From contig NZ_BJDU01000005.1 in NCBI RefSeq assembly GCF_005405305.1, positions 62,001 to 126,000 on the forward strand: a stretch of DNA of 64,000 nucleotides. Direction: 5' to 3'. The notes under the pieces are model-generated. The model searched no databases. It worked only from the letters and a program-made list of their open reading frames with translations, and was not told the origin of the DNA. This DNA is from Companilactobacillus formosensis (GTDB taxonomy: Bacteria > Bacillota > Bacilli > Lactobacillales > Lactobacillaceae). Positions 44,062-53,703 of this stretch are shown piece after piece (the first letter of the stretch is position 1; each line of letters starts with the position of its first letter). Position numbers and translations under genes: made by a program.

Positions 44062-46761
44062 ATGAAACCTTTGTTTTTAAAAATTACTGAACATCATCTA
44101 GTCTACTCAGACGACATAAATACTCTAGATGAAGGTAGTTTTGAATTAGATTCAAATTTGGAACTTAAACAAAATTTTCACAATTTTAAAGAAAATATTT
44201 CTGATTCCATTGATATAATTGTCATTATGAATTCTCCACAAACTATTTTGAAAAAAAACATTTTTCGATTCAATAATGAGGTCTTTGATTTTGGTGAAGA
44301 ATTAGAAAATACTTTCCATATTCCAGTAATTAATTACGCTGATTTAAAAAATTCAGACTTAGATACCCTAGCTCAAAAAGAAATCGACTACTCAACTTGG
44401 CATCTTGATTACTATGGAATTGCACATACTAAACGTCAATATGGTCAAGAATCAATGCAAACAATCGGAAATGGATTTCTAGGATTACGTGGTACTTATT
44501 TAGAAGCCAAAGCCAATGTTGACAACTATCCTGCTACATATGTTGCTGGTGTATTCAATCAATTAGCTACTCCCGTTAACAATCGTAATGTTATTAATGA
44601 GGATCTAGTCAACTTACCTAATGCTCAATATTTAAGTTTTAAAGTAGACGATGGTGATTTCTTCAAGATTGATCAAAAAACTATTCAAGAATCACTACGT
44701 TCACTTGATTTAAAAACTGGCATCCTAACTATTACGAATCTAATCAAATTAAACGATGGTAAGGAATTAAAAGTTGTCGCTAAAAAGACTGCAGATTTAA
44801 AGAATTATCATAATTACTATTTGCAATATGAAATTCAGCCTTTAAATTTCTCTGGTAACGTTACGGTAATTTCGCAAACTGATGCTTCAATAGTCAATAG
44901 TAACGTCGAACGTTATAAAAATTTGGCAAAGAAACATTTATCAGTTGATAACATTGAAAATAACGATCATGAAACCATTTTATTGGCCCACACTAATCAA
45001 TCTAAAATTAAATTAGCCCTTAAAACTTACCTACGTTTTTCACAGATTGCCAATGCAGACTATTCCGTCAATAATACTGATGAGATAGCTACTCAATTCA
45101 TTGAATTTCCTGTTTCTGAAGGAAAAACTTACTCAATTGAAAAAGACGTTGCTATCTTTACATCCTTAGAAACAAAAACCGATATTGAACAAGTTATCAA
45201 CAAATATCACTTTATTAACGACTTTGCCTTTAATCAAAAACAAGCTCAAATAAACTGGCAACAAATTTGGAATAAGGAAGATGTTATCGTTACAGGTGAT
45301 ATAACGGCTCAGAAATTGCTTCGATTAAATAGCTATAGTATGACTACAGCCGCACAATCGCACGCTAATAAGGATCTCGATGCTTCCGTTGGTTCTCGTG
45401 GTTTAACAGGTGAAGGTTATCGTGGTCACGTCTTCTGGGACGAACTCTTCGATATGAACTTTTACGTTTTGCACGCTCCCCAACTAGTCAAATACTTGCT
45501 TATGTATCGTTATAACCGTTTAGGAGCTGCTATGGATTACGCTTCTGATGATGACTATAACGGTGCTATGTATCCTTGGCAAAGTGGTATGTATGGTGAT
45601 GAACAGTCGCAAGAAGTTCACTTGAATCCAATCACTAACAAATGGGACCCCGACAATTCGCGTAAACAACGTCATGTCTCCTTAGCAATTGCTTATAATA
45701 TTTGGAATTATTACAACCTAAGTGAAGACGAAGAGTTTATGAAACAATATGGTCTAGAAATGCTACTTCAAATTGCTAAATTCTGGATCGATATGGCTAA
45801 ATTTGATGAAAAAACTGGTAAATACACAATCGAGAACGTAATGGGACCAGATGAATTCCATGAAGATTACCCTGGAAATGACGACGGTGGTCTAAAGAAT
45901 AATGCTTATACTAATATCATGGTCAGTTGGCTCTTCAAACAAATCACCAAAATGTTGCATACTCAGTCAATTGACAGCATTAAAGACAATCTAAAGCGGA
46001 CGGATTTCAATCCTGACTATCTCGAAAAAATGGATAAGATTCGTCATAACCTCAAATTAGATTTCCAAGATGATATTTTAGGCCAATTCGAAGGCTACTT
46101 TGATTTGAAAGAATTAGATTTTGACAAATATCGTCAACAATATGGCAATATTTCGAGAATGGATCGTATTCTTAAGGCTCATAATGATTCTCCAGATAAT
46201 TATAAAGTCGCCAAGCAAGCCGATACTTTAATGGCACTCTTCAATATTAGGGAAAATGATTTTCTCGATATCATGAAGGATCTAGGATATCCCATCACTA
46301 ACCCAAATAAATTCATCAGTGACAACATTCAATACTACATTCAAAGAACTACTCACGGATCTACCCTCTCCAGAATTGTCTATTCGATGTTGCTTCTAAA
46401 AGTTAACGATGACAAACAGGCTTGGAAATTATTCTACGAAGCTTTAACTAGTGACTATTACGATATTCAAGGTGGTACTACTGCTGAAGGAATCCATTTA
46501 GGCGTAATGGGCGCCACTTTGAATGTTGTTACATCATATTTTGCTGGAATTGACTATCGTGGTGATCAACTAGACATCAATCCCCACATGCCAAAGCAAT
46601 GGAAAAAAATCACCTTCAACATGCTCTTTAAAGGAGTTAAGTTTGCTTTTGAAGTCACTCAAGATACAATTACCATCGTGGCTGATAAAGATACCGAAGT
46701 TCAATTCATTGGCAAAGACTTGCCTTTAACAGCTAATCAAGAAATTGAATTAACTTATTAA
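44062..46761 (+). CDS. GH65 family glycoside phosphorylase
   Basis: An 899-residue GH65 enzyme that splits an alpha-glucoside with phosphate to give beta-glucose 1-phosphate. The general acid Glu is in VMGPDEFHE, and THGSTLS contributes the phosphate site. WDELFDMNFYVL and GGTTAEGIHLGVMGAT are family signatures. About 115-120 N-terminal residues precede the usual start (WHLDYYGIAHTKRQYGQE), making it longer than typical 750-780-residue members. Divergent EIIABC suggests a sugar phosphate such as trehalose 6-phosphate, but maltose, kojibiose or nigerose remain possible. Start ATG follows GGAGG. Confidence 0.88.
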   Translation: MKPLFLKITEHHLVYSDDINTLDEGSFELDSNLELKQNFHNFKENISDSIDIIVIMNSPQTILKKNIFRFNNEVFDFGEELENTFHIPVINYADLKNSDLDTLAQKEIDYSTWHLDYYGIAHTKRQYGQESMQTIGNGFLGLRGTYLEAKANVDNYPATYVAGVFNQLATPVNNRNVINEDLVNLPNAQYLSFKVDDGDFFKIDQKTIQESLRSLDLKTGILTITNLIKLNDGKELKVVAKKTADLKNYHNYYLQYEIQPLNFSGNVTVISQTDASIVNSNVERYKNLAKKHLSVDNIENNDHETILLAHTNQSKIKLALKTYLRFSQIANADYSVNNTDEIATQFIEFPVSEGKTYSIEKDVAIFTSLETKTDIEQVINKYHFINDFAFNQKQAQINWQQIWNKEDVIVTGDITAQKLLRLNSYSMTTAAQSHANKDLDASVGSRGLTGEGYRGHVFWDELFDMNFYVLHAPQLVKYLLMYRYNRLGAAMDYASDDDYNGAMYPWQSGMYGDEQSQEVHLNPITNKWDPDNSRKQRHVSLAIAYNIWNYYNLSEDEEFMKQYGLEMLLQIAKFWIDMAKFDEKTGKYTIENVMGPDEFHEDYPGNDDGGLKNNAYTNIMVSWLFKQITKMLHTQSIDSIKDNLKRTDFNPDYLEKMDKIRHNLKLDFQDDILGQFEGYFDLKELDFDKYRQQYGNISRMDRILKAHNDSPDNYKVAKQADTLMALFNIRENDFLDIMKDLGYPITNPNKFISDNIQYYIQRTTHGSTLSRIVYSMLLLKVNDDKQAWKLFYEALTSDYYDIQGGTTAEGIHLGVMGATLNVVTSYFAGIDYRGDQLDINPHMPKQWKKITFNMLFKGVKFAFEVTQDTITIVADKDTEVQFIGKDLPLTANQEIELTY

Positions 46762-46790
46762 TTATTTAAAAGAAAAACTTTATTAGAAAA

Positions 46791-46848
46791 TAAATAAGCA
46801 GCTGTTCAGATGATAGTTAAGACTATGTCTGAATAGCTGCTTATTTTT
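46791..46848. terminator. Palindromic bidirectional terminator
   Basis: AAATAAGCAGCT..TTCAGA and TCTGAATAGCTGCTTATTT pair, with inner ATAGT/ACTAT. It resembles the element at 29733-29797 in its core, with changed but still paired outer bases. Confidence 0.85.
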
Positions 46849-46872
46849 GATTTTAAAAGATTATTTTATTCT

Positions 46873-48207
46873 CTAAGCGCGATGCCAAGCAGCATAACCG
46901 ATTGTTGGGAATAGTCCAATCAAACGACTAACTTGTTGACGGTCGAATTTGAATTCAATTGCTGGCAACAAGGCATTGATAGCATCTTCAGCTTGATCAC
47001 TGATTTCTGTAACACCAACCAAATGTCCTTCTTTGTCATGAATTTGAGTACTGTGGGCAATTGGTTCTTTATCAACAATATAATACCAATAATTAGCTAA
47101 ATCATTTTCACTAATTTGATAGCCCTTCTTCTTACCTTCATCAACTGAAATTCCCGCTTGAGCAATTCTTGGAGAAGTGAAAACTACTGTTGGGATTACT
47201 GGGAACTTAATTGGATCAGTAGTTTGCCCCGAGAATAGAGACATTAAATACTTAGATTCAAAGTAAGCTGCCGGAGTTACTTTAGGTTGATCACTTGAAA
47301 TAACATCCCCGGAAGCATAAATATTTTCGATATTAGTTTGTAAATAATCGTTTACCAAAACACCGGTTTTATCATGTTTAACGCCAATTTCATCTAAACC
47401 TAAATTATCAACATTTGGAATTCTTCCTGTAGCATCCAAAATCCAATCAGTAGTTAATGTTTCATCATGACCATAGTGGATTAGATAGCTATCATTTTCT
47501 TGTTCAAAGGATTGAACATCACTATTCTTGATAAATTGAACACCACGTTTTTTCAAATCAGCAACTACTTGTTCAACATATGGTTGGTAAAAATCTCTTA
47601 AAACCTTATCAGAATGCAACATTACTGTAACCTTTGAACCCGCTTCATTAGCAATCGTAGCGAACTCCATTCCGATATAGCCTGAACCAATAATCGTGAT
47701 GTGTTTTGGTAATTTAGTCAAATTCAAGAAGTCTTCACTATCATGTGCTAATTCAGTACCAGGAATATCAAGACGATGTGGTTTCAAACCTGTTGAAATA
47801 ACAATCTTTTCAGCTGTAACTTTCTTATCATCATCAATAACAACAGTATGATTATCAACAAATTTAGCATGACCGTGCATCACCTCAGCACCGGCATCTT
47901 CCAAACGTTTCGTTAATCCTTCTGGCAAAACGTCAATAATTTCTTGCTTATGTTCCATATTTTTTGCCCAATCAATGGAAATATTTCCTTGCAAAATATC
48001 ACCCATTCTTTGAGCCTCACGAGTCATTTTTACCGGTTCATCAAGCGTTATCTTCGCGTTACAACCACGATTTGGACAAGTTCCTCCGACTAGTCCGCTT
48101 TCGATAACTCCGACAGAGACTCCTGTTTGAGCCAAGGGAGCCGCCCCGTCAAAAGTACCATGACCTGCTCCAATATAAAGTACGTCAAAATCAAATTTTG
48201 CTGACAT
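46873..48207 (-). CDS. Glutathione-reductase-like NAD(P)/FAD disulfide oxidoreductase lacking the C-terminal His-Glu pair
   Basis: A 444-residue flavoprotein. The FAD motif is YIGAGHGTFDGA, the redox disulfide is GGTCPNRGCNAK, and the NAD(P) motif is IGSGYIGMEFATIA. In most members a C-terminal HPTxxE supplies the catalytic base; here the matching site reads LFPTIGYAAWHRA, with Phe for His and no Glu. It may reduce a different partner or use another base. GGAGGG precedes the ATG at 48207; 18 upstream codons are unlikely to be translated. Confidence 0.85.
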   Translation of the reverse strand: MSAKFDFDVLYIGAGHGTFDGAAPLAQTGVSVGVIESGLVGGTCPNRGCNAKITLDEPVKMTREAQRMGDILQGNISIDWAKNMEHKQEIIDVLPEGLTKRLEDAGAEVMHGHAKFVDNHTVVIDDDKKVTAEKIVISTGLKPHRLDIPGTELAHDSEDFLNLTKLPKHITIIGSGYIGMEFATIANEAGSKVTVMLHSDKVLRDFYQPYVEQVVADLKKRGVQFIKNSDVQSFEQENDSYLIHYGHDETLTTDWILDATGRIPNVDNLGLDEIGVKHDKTGVLVNDYLQTNIENIYASGDVISSDQPKVTPAAYFESKYLMSLFSGQTTDPIKFPVIPTVVFTSPRIAQAGISVDEGKKKGYQISENDLANYWYYIVDKEPIAHSTQIHDKEGHLVGVTEISDQAEDAINALLPAIEFKFDRQQVSRLIGLFPTIGYAAWHRA

Positions 48208-48384
48208 TAAAACACCCTCCGATCTTTTTATACCTTTAACATAGCTTATTTCTATTATCATGACAATTAATTTAATTTATAAAAAAATGGTTCTCTAAAA
48301 AAATAATATTTATGTGTTCCATTTATAACTATTGATTTTAAACATGCTAGAATGGTCTTAATTAGATAAAGGGGAATTTGTCAT

Positions 48385-49737
48385 ATGATAGATCTGACTC
48401 GTGGAAGACCTATGAAAGTCATTTTTCTGTATACAATTCCTTTACTACTAGGTAACTTTTTCCAACAATTTTATAGTTTCATCGATACCTTAATCGTTGG
48501 GAAAACAATCAGTGTTAATGCTTTAGCTAGTGTTGGTGCTACTGGTGGTTTGACCGGTTTGATCATCGGTTTTGCCCAAGGTATGACCAGTGGTCTAACT
48601 ATTTTAACGGCACAAAAACACGGTGCTCATGATGAACAAGGTGTAAAACAAAGTTTTGCCTCAGGAATAATCATTTCCTTCTGGATCACAATTATTTTTA
48701 CTTTGTTAGCCTTAGTTCTTGCCTACCCACTATTAGTCGTTATGCAGACACCTAAAGTTTTAATTCATGATTCATTTATCTTCTTGGAAATTATTTTTGC
48801 AGGAATATTCTCTTTCGTTGGGTTCGATTTTTTAGGTAATACAATGCGGGCACTCGGTGATTCACGTGTACCATTATTTTTCTTGATCATCAGTACCGTT
48901 TTAAATATTTTATTAGAATTAGTCTTCATTTTATATTTACGCATGGGTGTAGCTGGTGCCGGATTAGCAACCGTTGTCGCACAAACGATTACATTTATAA
49001 TTCTTTATTTCTATATTCGACATCACATTCCATATTTGATTTTGACGCGAAAAGATTTCAAAATCGACAAAACCGAAATCAAAGAATTACTCCACATCAG
49101 TTTACCAATGGGATTTCAATCTTCTATCATCGCCATTGGTTCCATCATCTTACAAGTAATGTTGAATACTCTTGGTGCTAATGCTGTTGCCGCCTATACT
49201 GTTGCTGGACGTGTTGAACAAATTGCCACTTTGCCAGCCTTTAGTTTTGGCTTAGCTTTGGTCAATTACACAGCTCAAAATCTTGGTGCAAAGAAATTTC
49301 AACGAATTCTACGTGGTGTTCGTGATGGCATCATTATTTCCGTTTCTTCCAGTCTTGTGATTGGTGGACTCCTAATTGTCTTTGGACGTGCCATTTCGCA
49401 CCTATTCATGAATGGTTCTCAAAACGCCGTTTTAAATTTGGTTCAAATCTACTATTACTTCAACGGTTCGACTTACTTTATTTTGTCGATACTATTCATT
49501 GTTAGATATACACTTCAAGGTTTAGGCAATCAAAAGGCTCCTACTATTGCGGGAATCGCTGAACTATTGATGCGGGTCTTCGCCGGAATCGTTTTAGTTC
49601 ATTTCTTTGGTTTCTACGGAGCTGCTATGGCCAATCCATTAGCTTGGAGTGGATCAGTTTTAGTTTTAGTAAGTACGTGGAATATTCAAATTAAAAAACT
49701 TAAAAATATGAGTAACCTTCTTGGTGAAAATGTTTAA
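48385..49737 (+). CDS. MATE family efflux transporter
   Basis: A 450-residue membrane protein with 12 helices. The two halves begin with YTIPLLLGNFFQQFYSFID and HISLPMGFQSSIIAIGSIIL, showing the MATE internal repeat. It exports drugs or toxic metabolites against a Na+ or H+ gradient. AAAGGGGAA precedes the ATG. It is a single gene with its own terminator. Confidence 0.9.
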   Translation: MIDLTRGRPMKVIFLYTIPLLLGNFFQQFYSFIDTLIVGKTISVNALASVGATGGLTGLIIGFAQGMTSGLTILTAQKHGAHDEQGVKQSFASGIIISFWITIIFTLLALVLAYPLLVVMQTPKVLIHDSFIFLEIIFAGIFSFVGFDFLGNTMRALGDSRVPLFFLIISTVLNILLELVFILYLRMGVAGAGLATVVAQTITFIILYFYIRHHIPYLILTRKDFKIDKTEIKELLHISLPMGFQSSIIAIGSIILQVMLNTLGANAVAAYTVAGRVEQIATLPAFSFGLALVNYTAQNLGAKKFQRILRGVRDGIIISVSSSLVIGGLLIVFGRAISHLFMNGSQNAVLNLVQIYYYFNGSTYFILSILFIVRYTLQGLGNQKAPTIAGIAELLMRVFAGIVLVHFFGFYGAAMANPLAWSGSVLVLVSTWNIQIKKLKNMSNLLGENV

Positions 49738-49781
49738 AAAAAGCAATCTCACTTAACCGAAAAAGTAAGATTGCTTTTTAT
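49736..49781. terminator. Bidirectional terminator between MATE and esterase genes
   Basis: AAAAAGCAATCTCACTT pairs with AAGTAAGATTGCTTTTT. Confidence 0.9.
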
Positions 49782-50821
49782 TTGTCTTCATTTAAATATT
49801 GAGCTGACATATTCAGAGAATCTTCGACTGCTGGAACTTTACCAATATAATTTAGAAAGGCATGTCCTAAGCCACCATAACGAATATATTTAGCATCACA
49901 ACCAGCCAAACCAATTTTTTGAACAAATGCTTCATCTTGTAATCTAAATGGATCAAATTCTCCCGTCAGCATTAGTACTTTTTTAAAGTTTAAAGGTTGA
50001 GCGTACAAAGGTGAAATAATTGGTGCTTCTAAATCTATGTTTTGTCCATTCACGTAATACTTTGTCATAATAGAATCCAATTGCTTAAATTGCGTATAAT
50101 TATTGTGCAAAATACGTTTTTGATCTTCTTTAATCGAAATGTCATGATCATTCCAAAAACAACCTTGATGATTGGAACCATGCACAACTGTGGGATAAAA
50201 TAGAACATGCTTATCTATTTCACAAAGTCCTAAATTATGGCACAATTGACTGACACCTAAAGCAATTGCACCACCAGCAGAGTCTCCCGCTAATGATATT
50301 TTTTCAAATGATTTATGAACTTCGGCTACAACGGATAATGAATCCATGATGCCATTTGGATAAGGTTTTTCTGGTGCAATTCCATAATCAACGCTATAAA
50401 TTACTCCAGCAAATTTAGTGGCTAAAAAGGTTAAAAATGGTAAAGTATCTTCTGGAGTACCACCGTAAAAAGCTCCGCCATGCATGTAAACAAGCGCCTT
50501 ATTTGAAGATACATTGTTTCTAAAAATTTTCAAATAACGAACCTTACGACCTAACTCATAAGTAAAATCATTTTCTACAGTAATATTAGGATAAGAATTC
50601 TGGACAACATCATGGTCATTGCCATCGCGTAATTTTGTCAAATCATCTGGCAAATCAGGATCATCTGGTAATTGCTTCAAATGGTCAAAAATTATTGGAT
50701 CATAAGAATGTGCATCCACTCGATCTTTAACTATCATTTGAACTCTCTTCAAATGTGGTATATCAACAGATTGAATTTGATTTAATCGTTCAAGTTCTAC
50801 GTTATAATTGTTTTTTATCAT
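49778..50821 (-). CDS. Alpha/beta hydrolase esterase, hormone-sensitive-lipase type
   Basis: A 347-residue esterase. The oxyanion motif reads MHGGAFYGG and the nucleophile motif is AGDSAGG. Acid and base candidates are in GEFDPFRLQ and GLGHAFLNY. It hydrolyses short-chain carboxylic esters (family knowledge). There is no signal peptide, so it is cytoplasmic. GGTGACG before the ATG at 50821 is the likely ribosome site; an upstream GTG frame is less well supported. Confidence 0.85.
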   Translation of the reverse strand: MIKNNYNVELERLNQIQSVDIPHLKRVQMIVKDRVDAHSYDPIIFDHLKQLPDDPDLPDDLTKLRDGNDHDVVQNSYPNITVENDFTYELGRKVRYLKIFRNNVSSNKALVYMHGGAFYGGTPEDTLPFLTFLATKFAGVIYSVDYGIAPEKPYPNGIMDSLSVVAEVHKSFEKISLAGDSAGGAIALGVSQLCHNLGLCEIDKHVLFYPTVVHGSNHQGCFWNDHDISIKEDQKRILHNNYTQFKQLDSIMTKYYVNGQNIDLEAPIISPLYAQPLNFKKVLMLTGEFDPFRLQDEAFVQKIGLAGCDAKYIRYGGLGHAFLNYIGKVPAVEDSLNMSAQYLNEDK

Positions 50822-50880
50822 AAACGTCACCATTCTCTAAAAAGTAAATTTGTTATCCTTATAACTGAATACATTATATT

Positions 50881-50914
50881 ATATGTTTAAACATGTATGA
50901 CTCTGCTTTATAAT
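50881..50914 (+). promoter_or_regulatory. Promoter and palindromic operator of the ROK gene
   Basis: ATATGTTTAAACATGTAT (50881-50898) is a dyad containing TTTAAA (50886-50891) as -35. TATAAT (50909-50914) follows 17 bp later. The layout matches the GH65 promoter and fits autorepression. Confidence 0.65.
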
Positions 50915-50962
50915 AAATATTTTTATCAAATATGACAAAACGACAATTAGGAGGTTATTTTT

Positions 50963-51931
50963 TTGACAACGGAAGTCAGATTATCTACCCGCCAAAGAAA
51001 TTTACTAACAATGATCAACTTATTACAGCAAGATAGCTCTCAATCGGCCAAGGACCTATCGATTCAAACTGGCTTGAGTATCGTTAGCATCAATAAGTTG
51101 TTAGATGTACTAGATAATAAACACCTTATCACTAATGGTTTTTTAAATACTCCTGGTCGACGTGCTAAGACTTATCAATTACGGGCTGATGCTGGTAAAT
51201 TAGGGATTTTACAATTAGTTGAAATTGATGGAAAAATTCAATTGACTTATTTTCTTTGCGATTTACTAGGACAAGTTTATGTGCAAAAGAAAGCTGATAA
51301 ACCTTTGGAATCATTAGATTATTTATTAGATTTCATTAGGAATGAAACCTCAAAAGAACGACCTAACAAAATTATTGTTGGTATTCCGGGTGTGGAATTG
51401 AATACTCTTTTACAAATCAGCGATGTGCAATCACTTCAAGGTATTAACTTGAGTGCAGCAATTACTACTACCACTGGTATTGATTCTTTAATCGTAAATG
51501 ATGTTAATGCTAGTACTTATGGTGCCAATGAAAAATCTCCCCAAGAAAATATTACGGTTGGCATTTACTTCCCTAAAAATTTTGGACCGGGCGTTGGTAT
51601 CGTTATTAACAATCATTTAATACATGGTGCTGACGGTTTAACTGGTGAAATTGAATTTGGTACTGTTTCTTCGAAAAATAAACCTCAAGAAATAATTCAA
51701 CATTTACAAAATATCATCAGCTTACTAAATCCCAATTTAGTAATCGCCTATGTCGAAAAATTAAACCTATCAGACGCTGAAATCAGTCACATCAAACAAA
51801 CTATCGATCGTAAGTTACCCTTGCATCAAAACTATTCATTAAATTTTGATCATAATTTTGAAAATGATTATCTGACTGGTCTAATCGCTATTGGAAGACG
51901 ACAGTTTTTGCGTGACCAAGTCTTAAATTGA
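50963..51931 (+). CDS. ROK family transcriptional repressor
   Basis: A 322-residue regulator: N-terminal winged helix (LSTRQRNLLTMINLLQ, SAKDLSIQTGLSIVSINKLLDVL) and a C-terminal ROK fold. Kinase features are lost: no DxGGT phosphate loop, GEIEFG in place of GEIGH, and no zinc cysteine cluster. It is therefore a sugar-responsive repressor rather than a sugar kinase. The start is TTG, eight bases after AGGAGG. A shared palindrome predicts control of the GH65 gene 7 kb away and of itself. Confidence 0.82.
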   Translation: MTTEVRLSTRQRNLLTMINLLQQDSSQSAKDLSIQTGLSIVSINKLLDVLDNKHLITNGFLNTPGRRAKTYQLRADAGKLGILQLVEIDGKIQLTYFLCDLLGQVYVQKKADKPLESLDYLLDFIRNETSKERPNKIIVGIPGVELNTLLQISDVQSLQGINLSAAITTTTGIDSLIVNDVNASTYGANEKSPQENITVGIYFPKNFGPGVGIVINNHLIHGADGLTGEIEFGTVSSKNKPQEIIQHLQNIISLLNPNLVIAYVEKLNLSDAEISHIKQTIDRKLPLHQNYSLNFDHNFENDYLTGLIAIGRRQFLRDQVLN

Positions 51932-51956
51932 AAACGTTTTATCAATTTGGTACAAT
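51928..51956 (+). promoter_or_regulatory. Promoter with overlapping cre for the HAD gene
   Basis: TTGAAA (51928-51933), 17 bp, TACAAT (51951-51956). TGAAAACGTTTTAT (51929-51942) matches cre at 12 of 14 positions and covers the -35 box. Confidence 0.6.
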
Positions 51957-51995
51957 ATCCTTATCTTAATTAACTAAATTAAAAAAGGAGTACTT

Positions 51996-52802
51996 ATGAT
52001 TAAATTAATCGCTATTGATATAGATGACACACTTTTGAATTCACAAAATAAAATTACCATTCAAACAAAAGAGGCCTTGCAAAAAGCCCTTCAAATGGGA
52101 ATCAAAATCGTTCTTTGTTCTGGTCGACCTTTAGCTGGGGTAAGTCCTTATCTTAATGAATTAGGTATCAGTGGTGATGAACAATATGTAATTACTTACA
52201 ATGGTGCTTTAGTTGAGACCGTCTCTGGAAAAATCATTTCTAAAAATACTTTGGACAATGATAGTTATCAAAAAATTGTCAGTTATGCCACTATCAACGA
52301 TATGCCATATTATGTCCTAGATGATAAAAGTACTGTCTACACTTCTGATCATGATGTTAATCGCTTTGCTGTCATTCAGGCTTGGGAAAATAAAGCAGGT
52401 ATCTTAATTCGTACTCCTGATGAGCTAGATGATGACTTTGAAATAACAAAAGCTGCTATTGTCGGTGAAAAAGAACAGCTTGATCAATTTGAAAAACCTG
52501 TTAAAGATCAATTCTCAAATGACTATTATGTCGTTCGTGCTGGCGGCAACTTTTTGGAAATTATGCACCAAGATGTTAACAAAGGTAGCGGTCTGAAAAA
52601 ATTAGCCCATGCACTCAAAATAAATCCGGATGAGATTATGGCTCTTGGCGATGAGCAAAACGATATTCCAATGTTCAATTTTGCCAAAACAGCCGTAGCC
52701 ATGGGTAACGGTTCAGATCTTGCTAAATCCCATGCTGACTACATTACTGATACCAATGATAACGATGGAATTGCCAAAATTTTAACTAAAAAAGTTTTTT
52801 AA
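51996..52802 (+). CDS. Cof-type HAD phosphatase 1
   Basis: A 268-residue HAD-superfamily phosphatase of the Cof/YidA class IIB type. Motif I is DIDDTLLNS with the nucleophile Asp, motif II is in CSGRP, and motif IV is GDEQNDIPMF. Such enzymes remove phosphate from sugar phosphates or flavin precursors. It follows the ROK gene but has its own promoter with a cre-like site. AAAGGAG precedes the ATG. Confidence 0.88.
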   Translation: MIKLIAIDIDDTLLNSQNKITIQTKEALQKALQMGIKIVLCSGRPLAGVSPYLNELGISGDEQYVITYNGALVETVSGKIISKNTLDNDSYQKIVSYATINDMPYYVLDDKSTVYTSDHDVNRFAVIQAWENKAGILIRTPDELDDDFEITKAAIVGEKEQLDQFEKPVKDQFSNDYYVVRAGGNFLEIMHQDVNKGSGLKKLAHALKINPDEIMALGDEQNDIPMFNFAKTAVAMGNGSDLAKSHADYITDTNDNDGIAKILTKKVF

Positions 52803-52877
52803 AAAATTAATTATTTCGATTGCTAGTTCTTTGAACTCTCCTCTACAATTAAGTCAAACTTGAAAGGATTTAATAAT

Positions 52878-53672
52878 ATGACAATCAAATTAGTTGCAAC
52901 CGATATGGATGGTACTTTTTTAACCGATAAAAAGACCTTCGATAAATCTAGATTTCAAAAAGTTTATGATTATATGCTCCAAAATGACGTTCAATTCGTT
53001 TCCGCTAGTGGAAATCAATACGATCAATTGAGAAGTTTCTTCAAAGATTTCCCAGAAACTTTATTCGTAGCTGAGAATGGTGCTTTAGTCGGTAGTCACA
53101 ATGAAGTTTTTCGTTCTGACGTTTTCAGTGATGATTTGAAGATGCGTGTAATCGATCTTTTAAACAGTCTGGATGAAATTCAAGTCGTCATGTGTGGCGA
53201 AAAATCTGCTTATGTTTTAAAAAGCTCAACTCCCGAATTTATCAAAATTAGTACCTTCTACTTTCCAACGATTAAGTTAGTTGACGACTTTAAAACAGTT
53301 GATGACAATGTTTTGAAATTTTCTTGTAATTGCCCCGATGATGAAACAGAACTGTATATGCAAAAATTAGCCGATCTAATCGGACCCGAAGTTGCTATTC
53401 CATCAAGTGGTCATGGTGATATTGATGTCGTAAGAGCTGATGTTAACAAAGCCTATGGCCTAGAATATTTATCAAAAAAATTAAACATTAAGCCTGAGGA
53501 AATGTGTGCTTTCGGTGACGGTGGTAATGACTTGGAAATGTTGAGATATGTTGGTCACAGTGTTGCTATGGAAAATGGTTCACCTATTGTTTTAAAAACT
53601 GCCAAATATCACACAGTCAACAATAATCAACAAGGCGTTATTGCTCACCTAGAAGAAATTTTTGATATATAA
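52878..53672 (+). CDS. Cof-type HAD phosphatase 2
   Basis: A 264-residue HAD phosphatase. Motif I is DMDGTFLTD, motif II sits in SASGNQYDQL, and motif IV is GDGGNDLEML. It lies 75 nt after the first HAD gene and is diverged from it, so these are not a fresh tandem copy. AAAGGA precedes the ATG at 52878; six earlier codons are unlikely. The substrate is unknown, probably a sugar phosphate. Confidence 0.87.
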   Translation: MTIKLVATDMDGTFLTDKKTFDKSRFQKVYDYMLQNDVQFVSASGNQYDQLRSFFKDFPETLFVAENGALVGSHNEVFRSDVFSDDLKMRVIDLLNSLDEIQVVMCGEKSAYVLKSSTPEFIKISTFYFPTIKLVDDFKTVDDNVLKFSCNCPDDETELYMQKLADLIGPEVAIPSSGHGDIDVVRADVNKAYGLEYLSKKLNIKPEEMCAFGDGGNDLEMLRYVGHSVAMENGSPIVLKTAKYHTVNNNQQGVIAHLEEIFDI

Positions 53673-53703
53673 AAGAGCATGTGGACAATCCACATGCTCT
53701 TTT
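53671..53703. terminator. Bidirectional terminator
   Basis: AAAGAGCATGTGG pairs perfectly with CCACATGCTCTTT around ACAAT. Confidence 0.93.
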
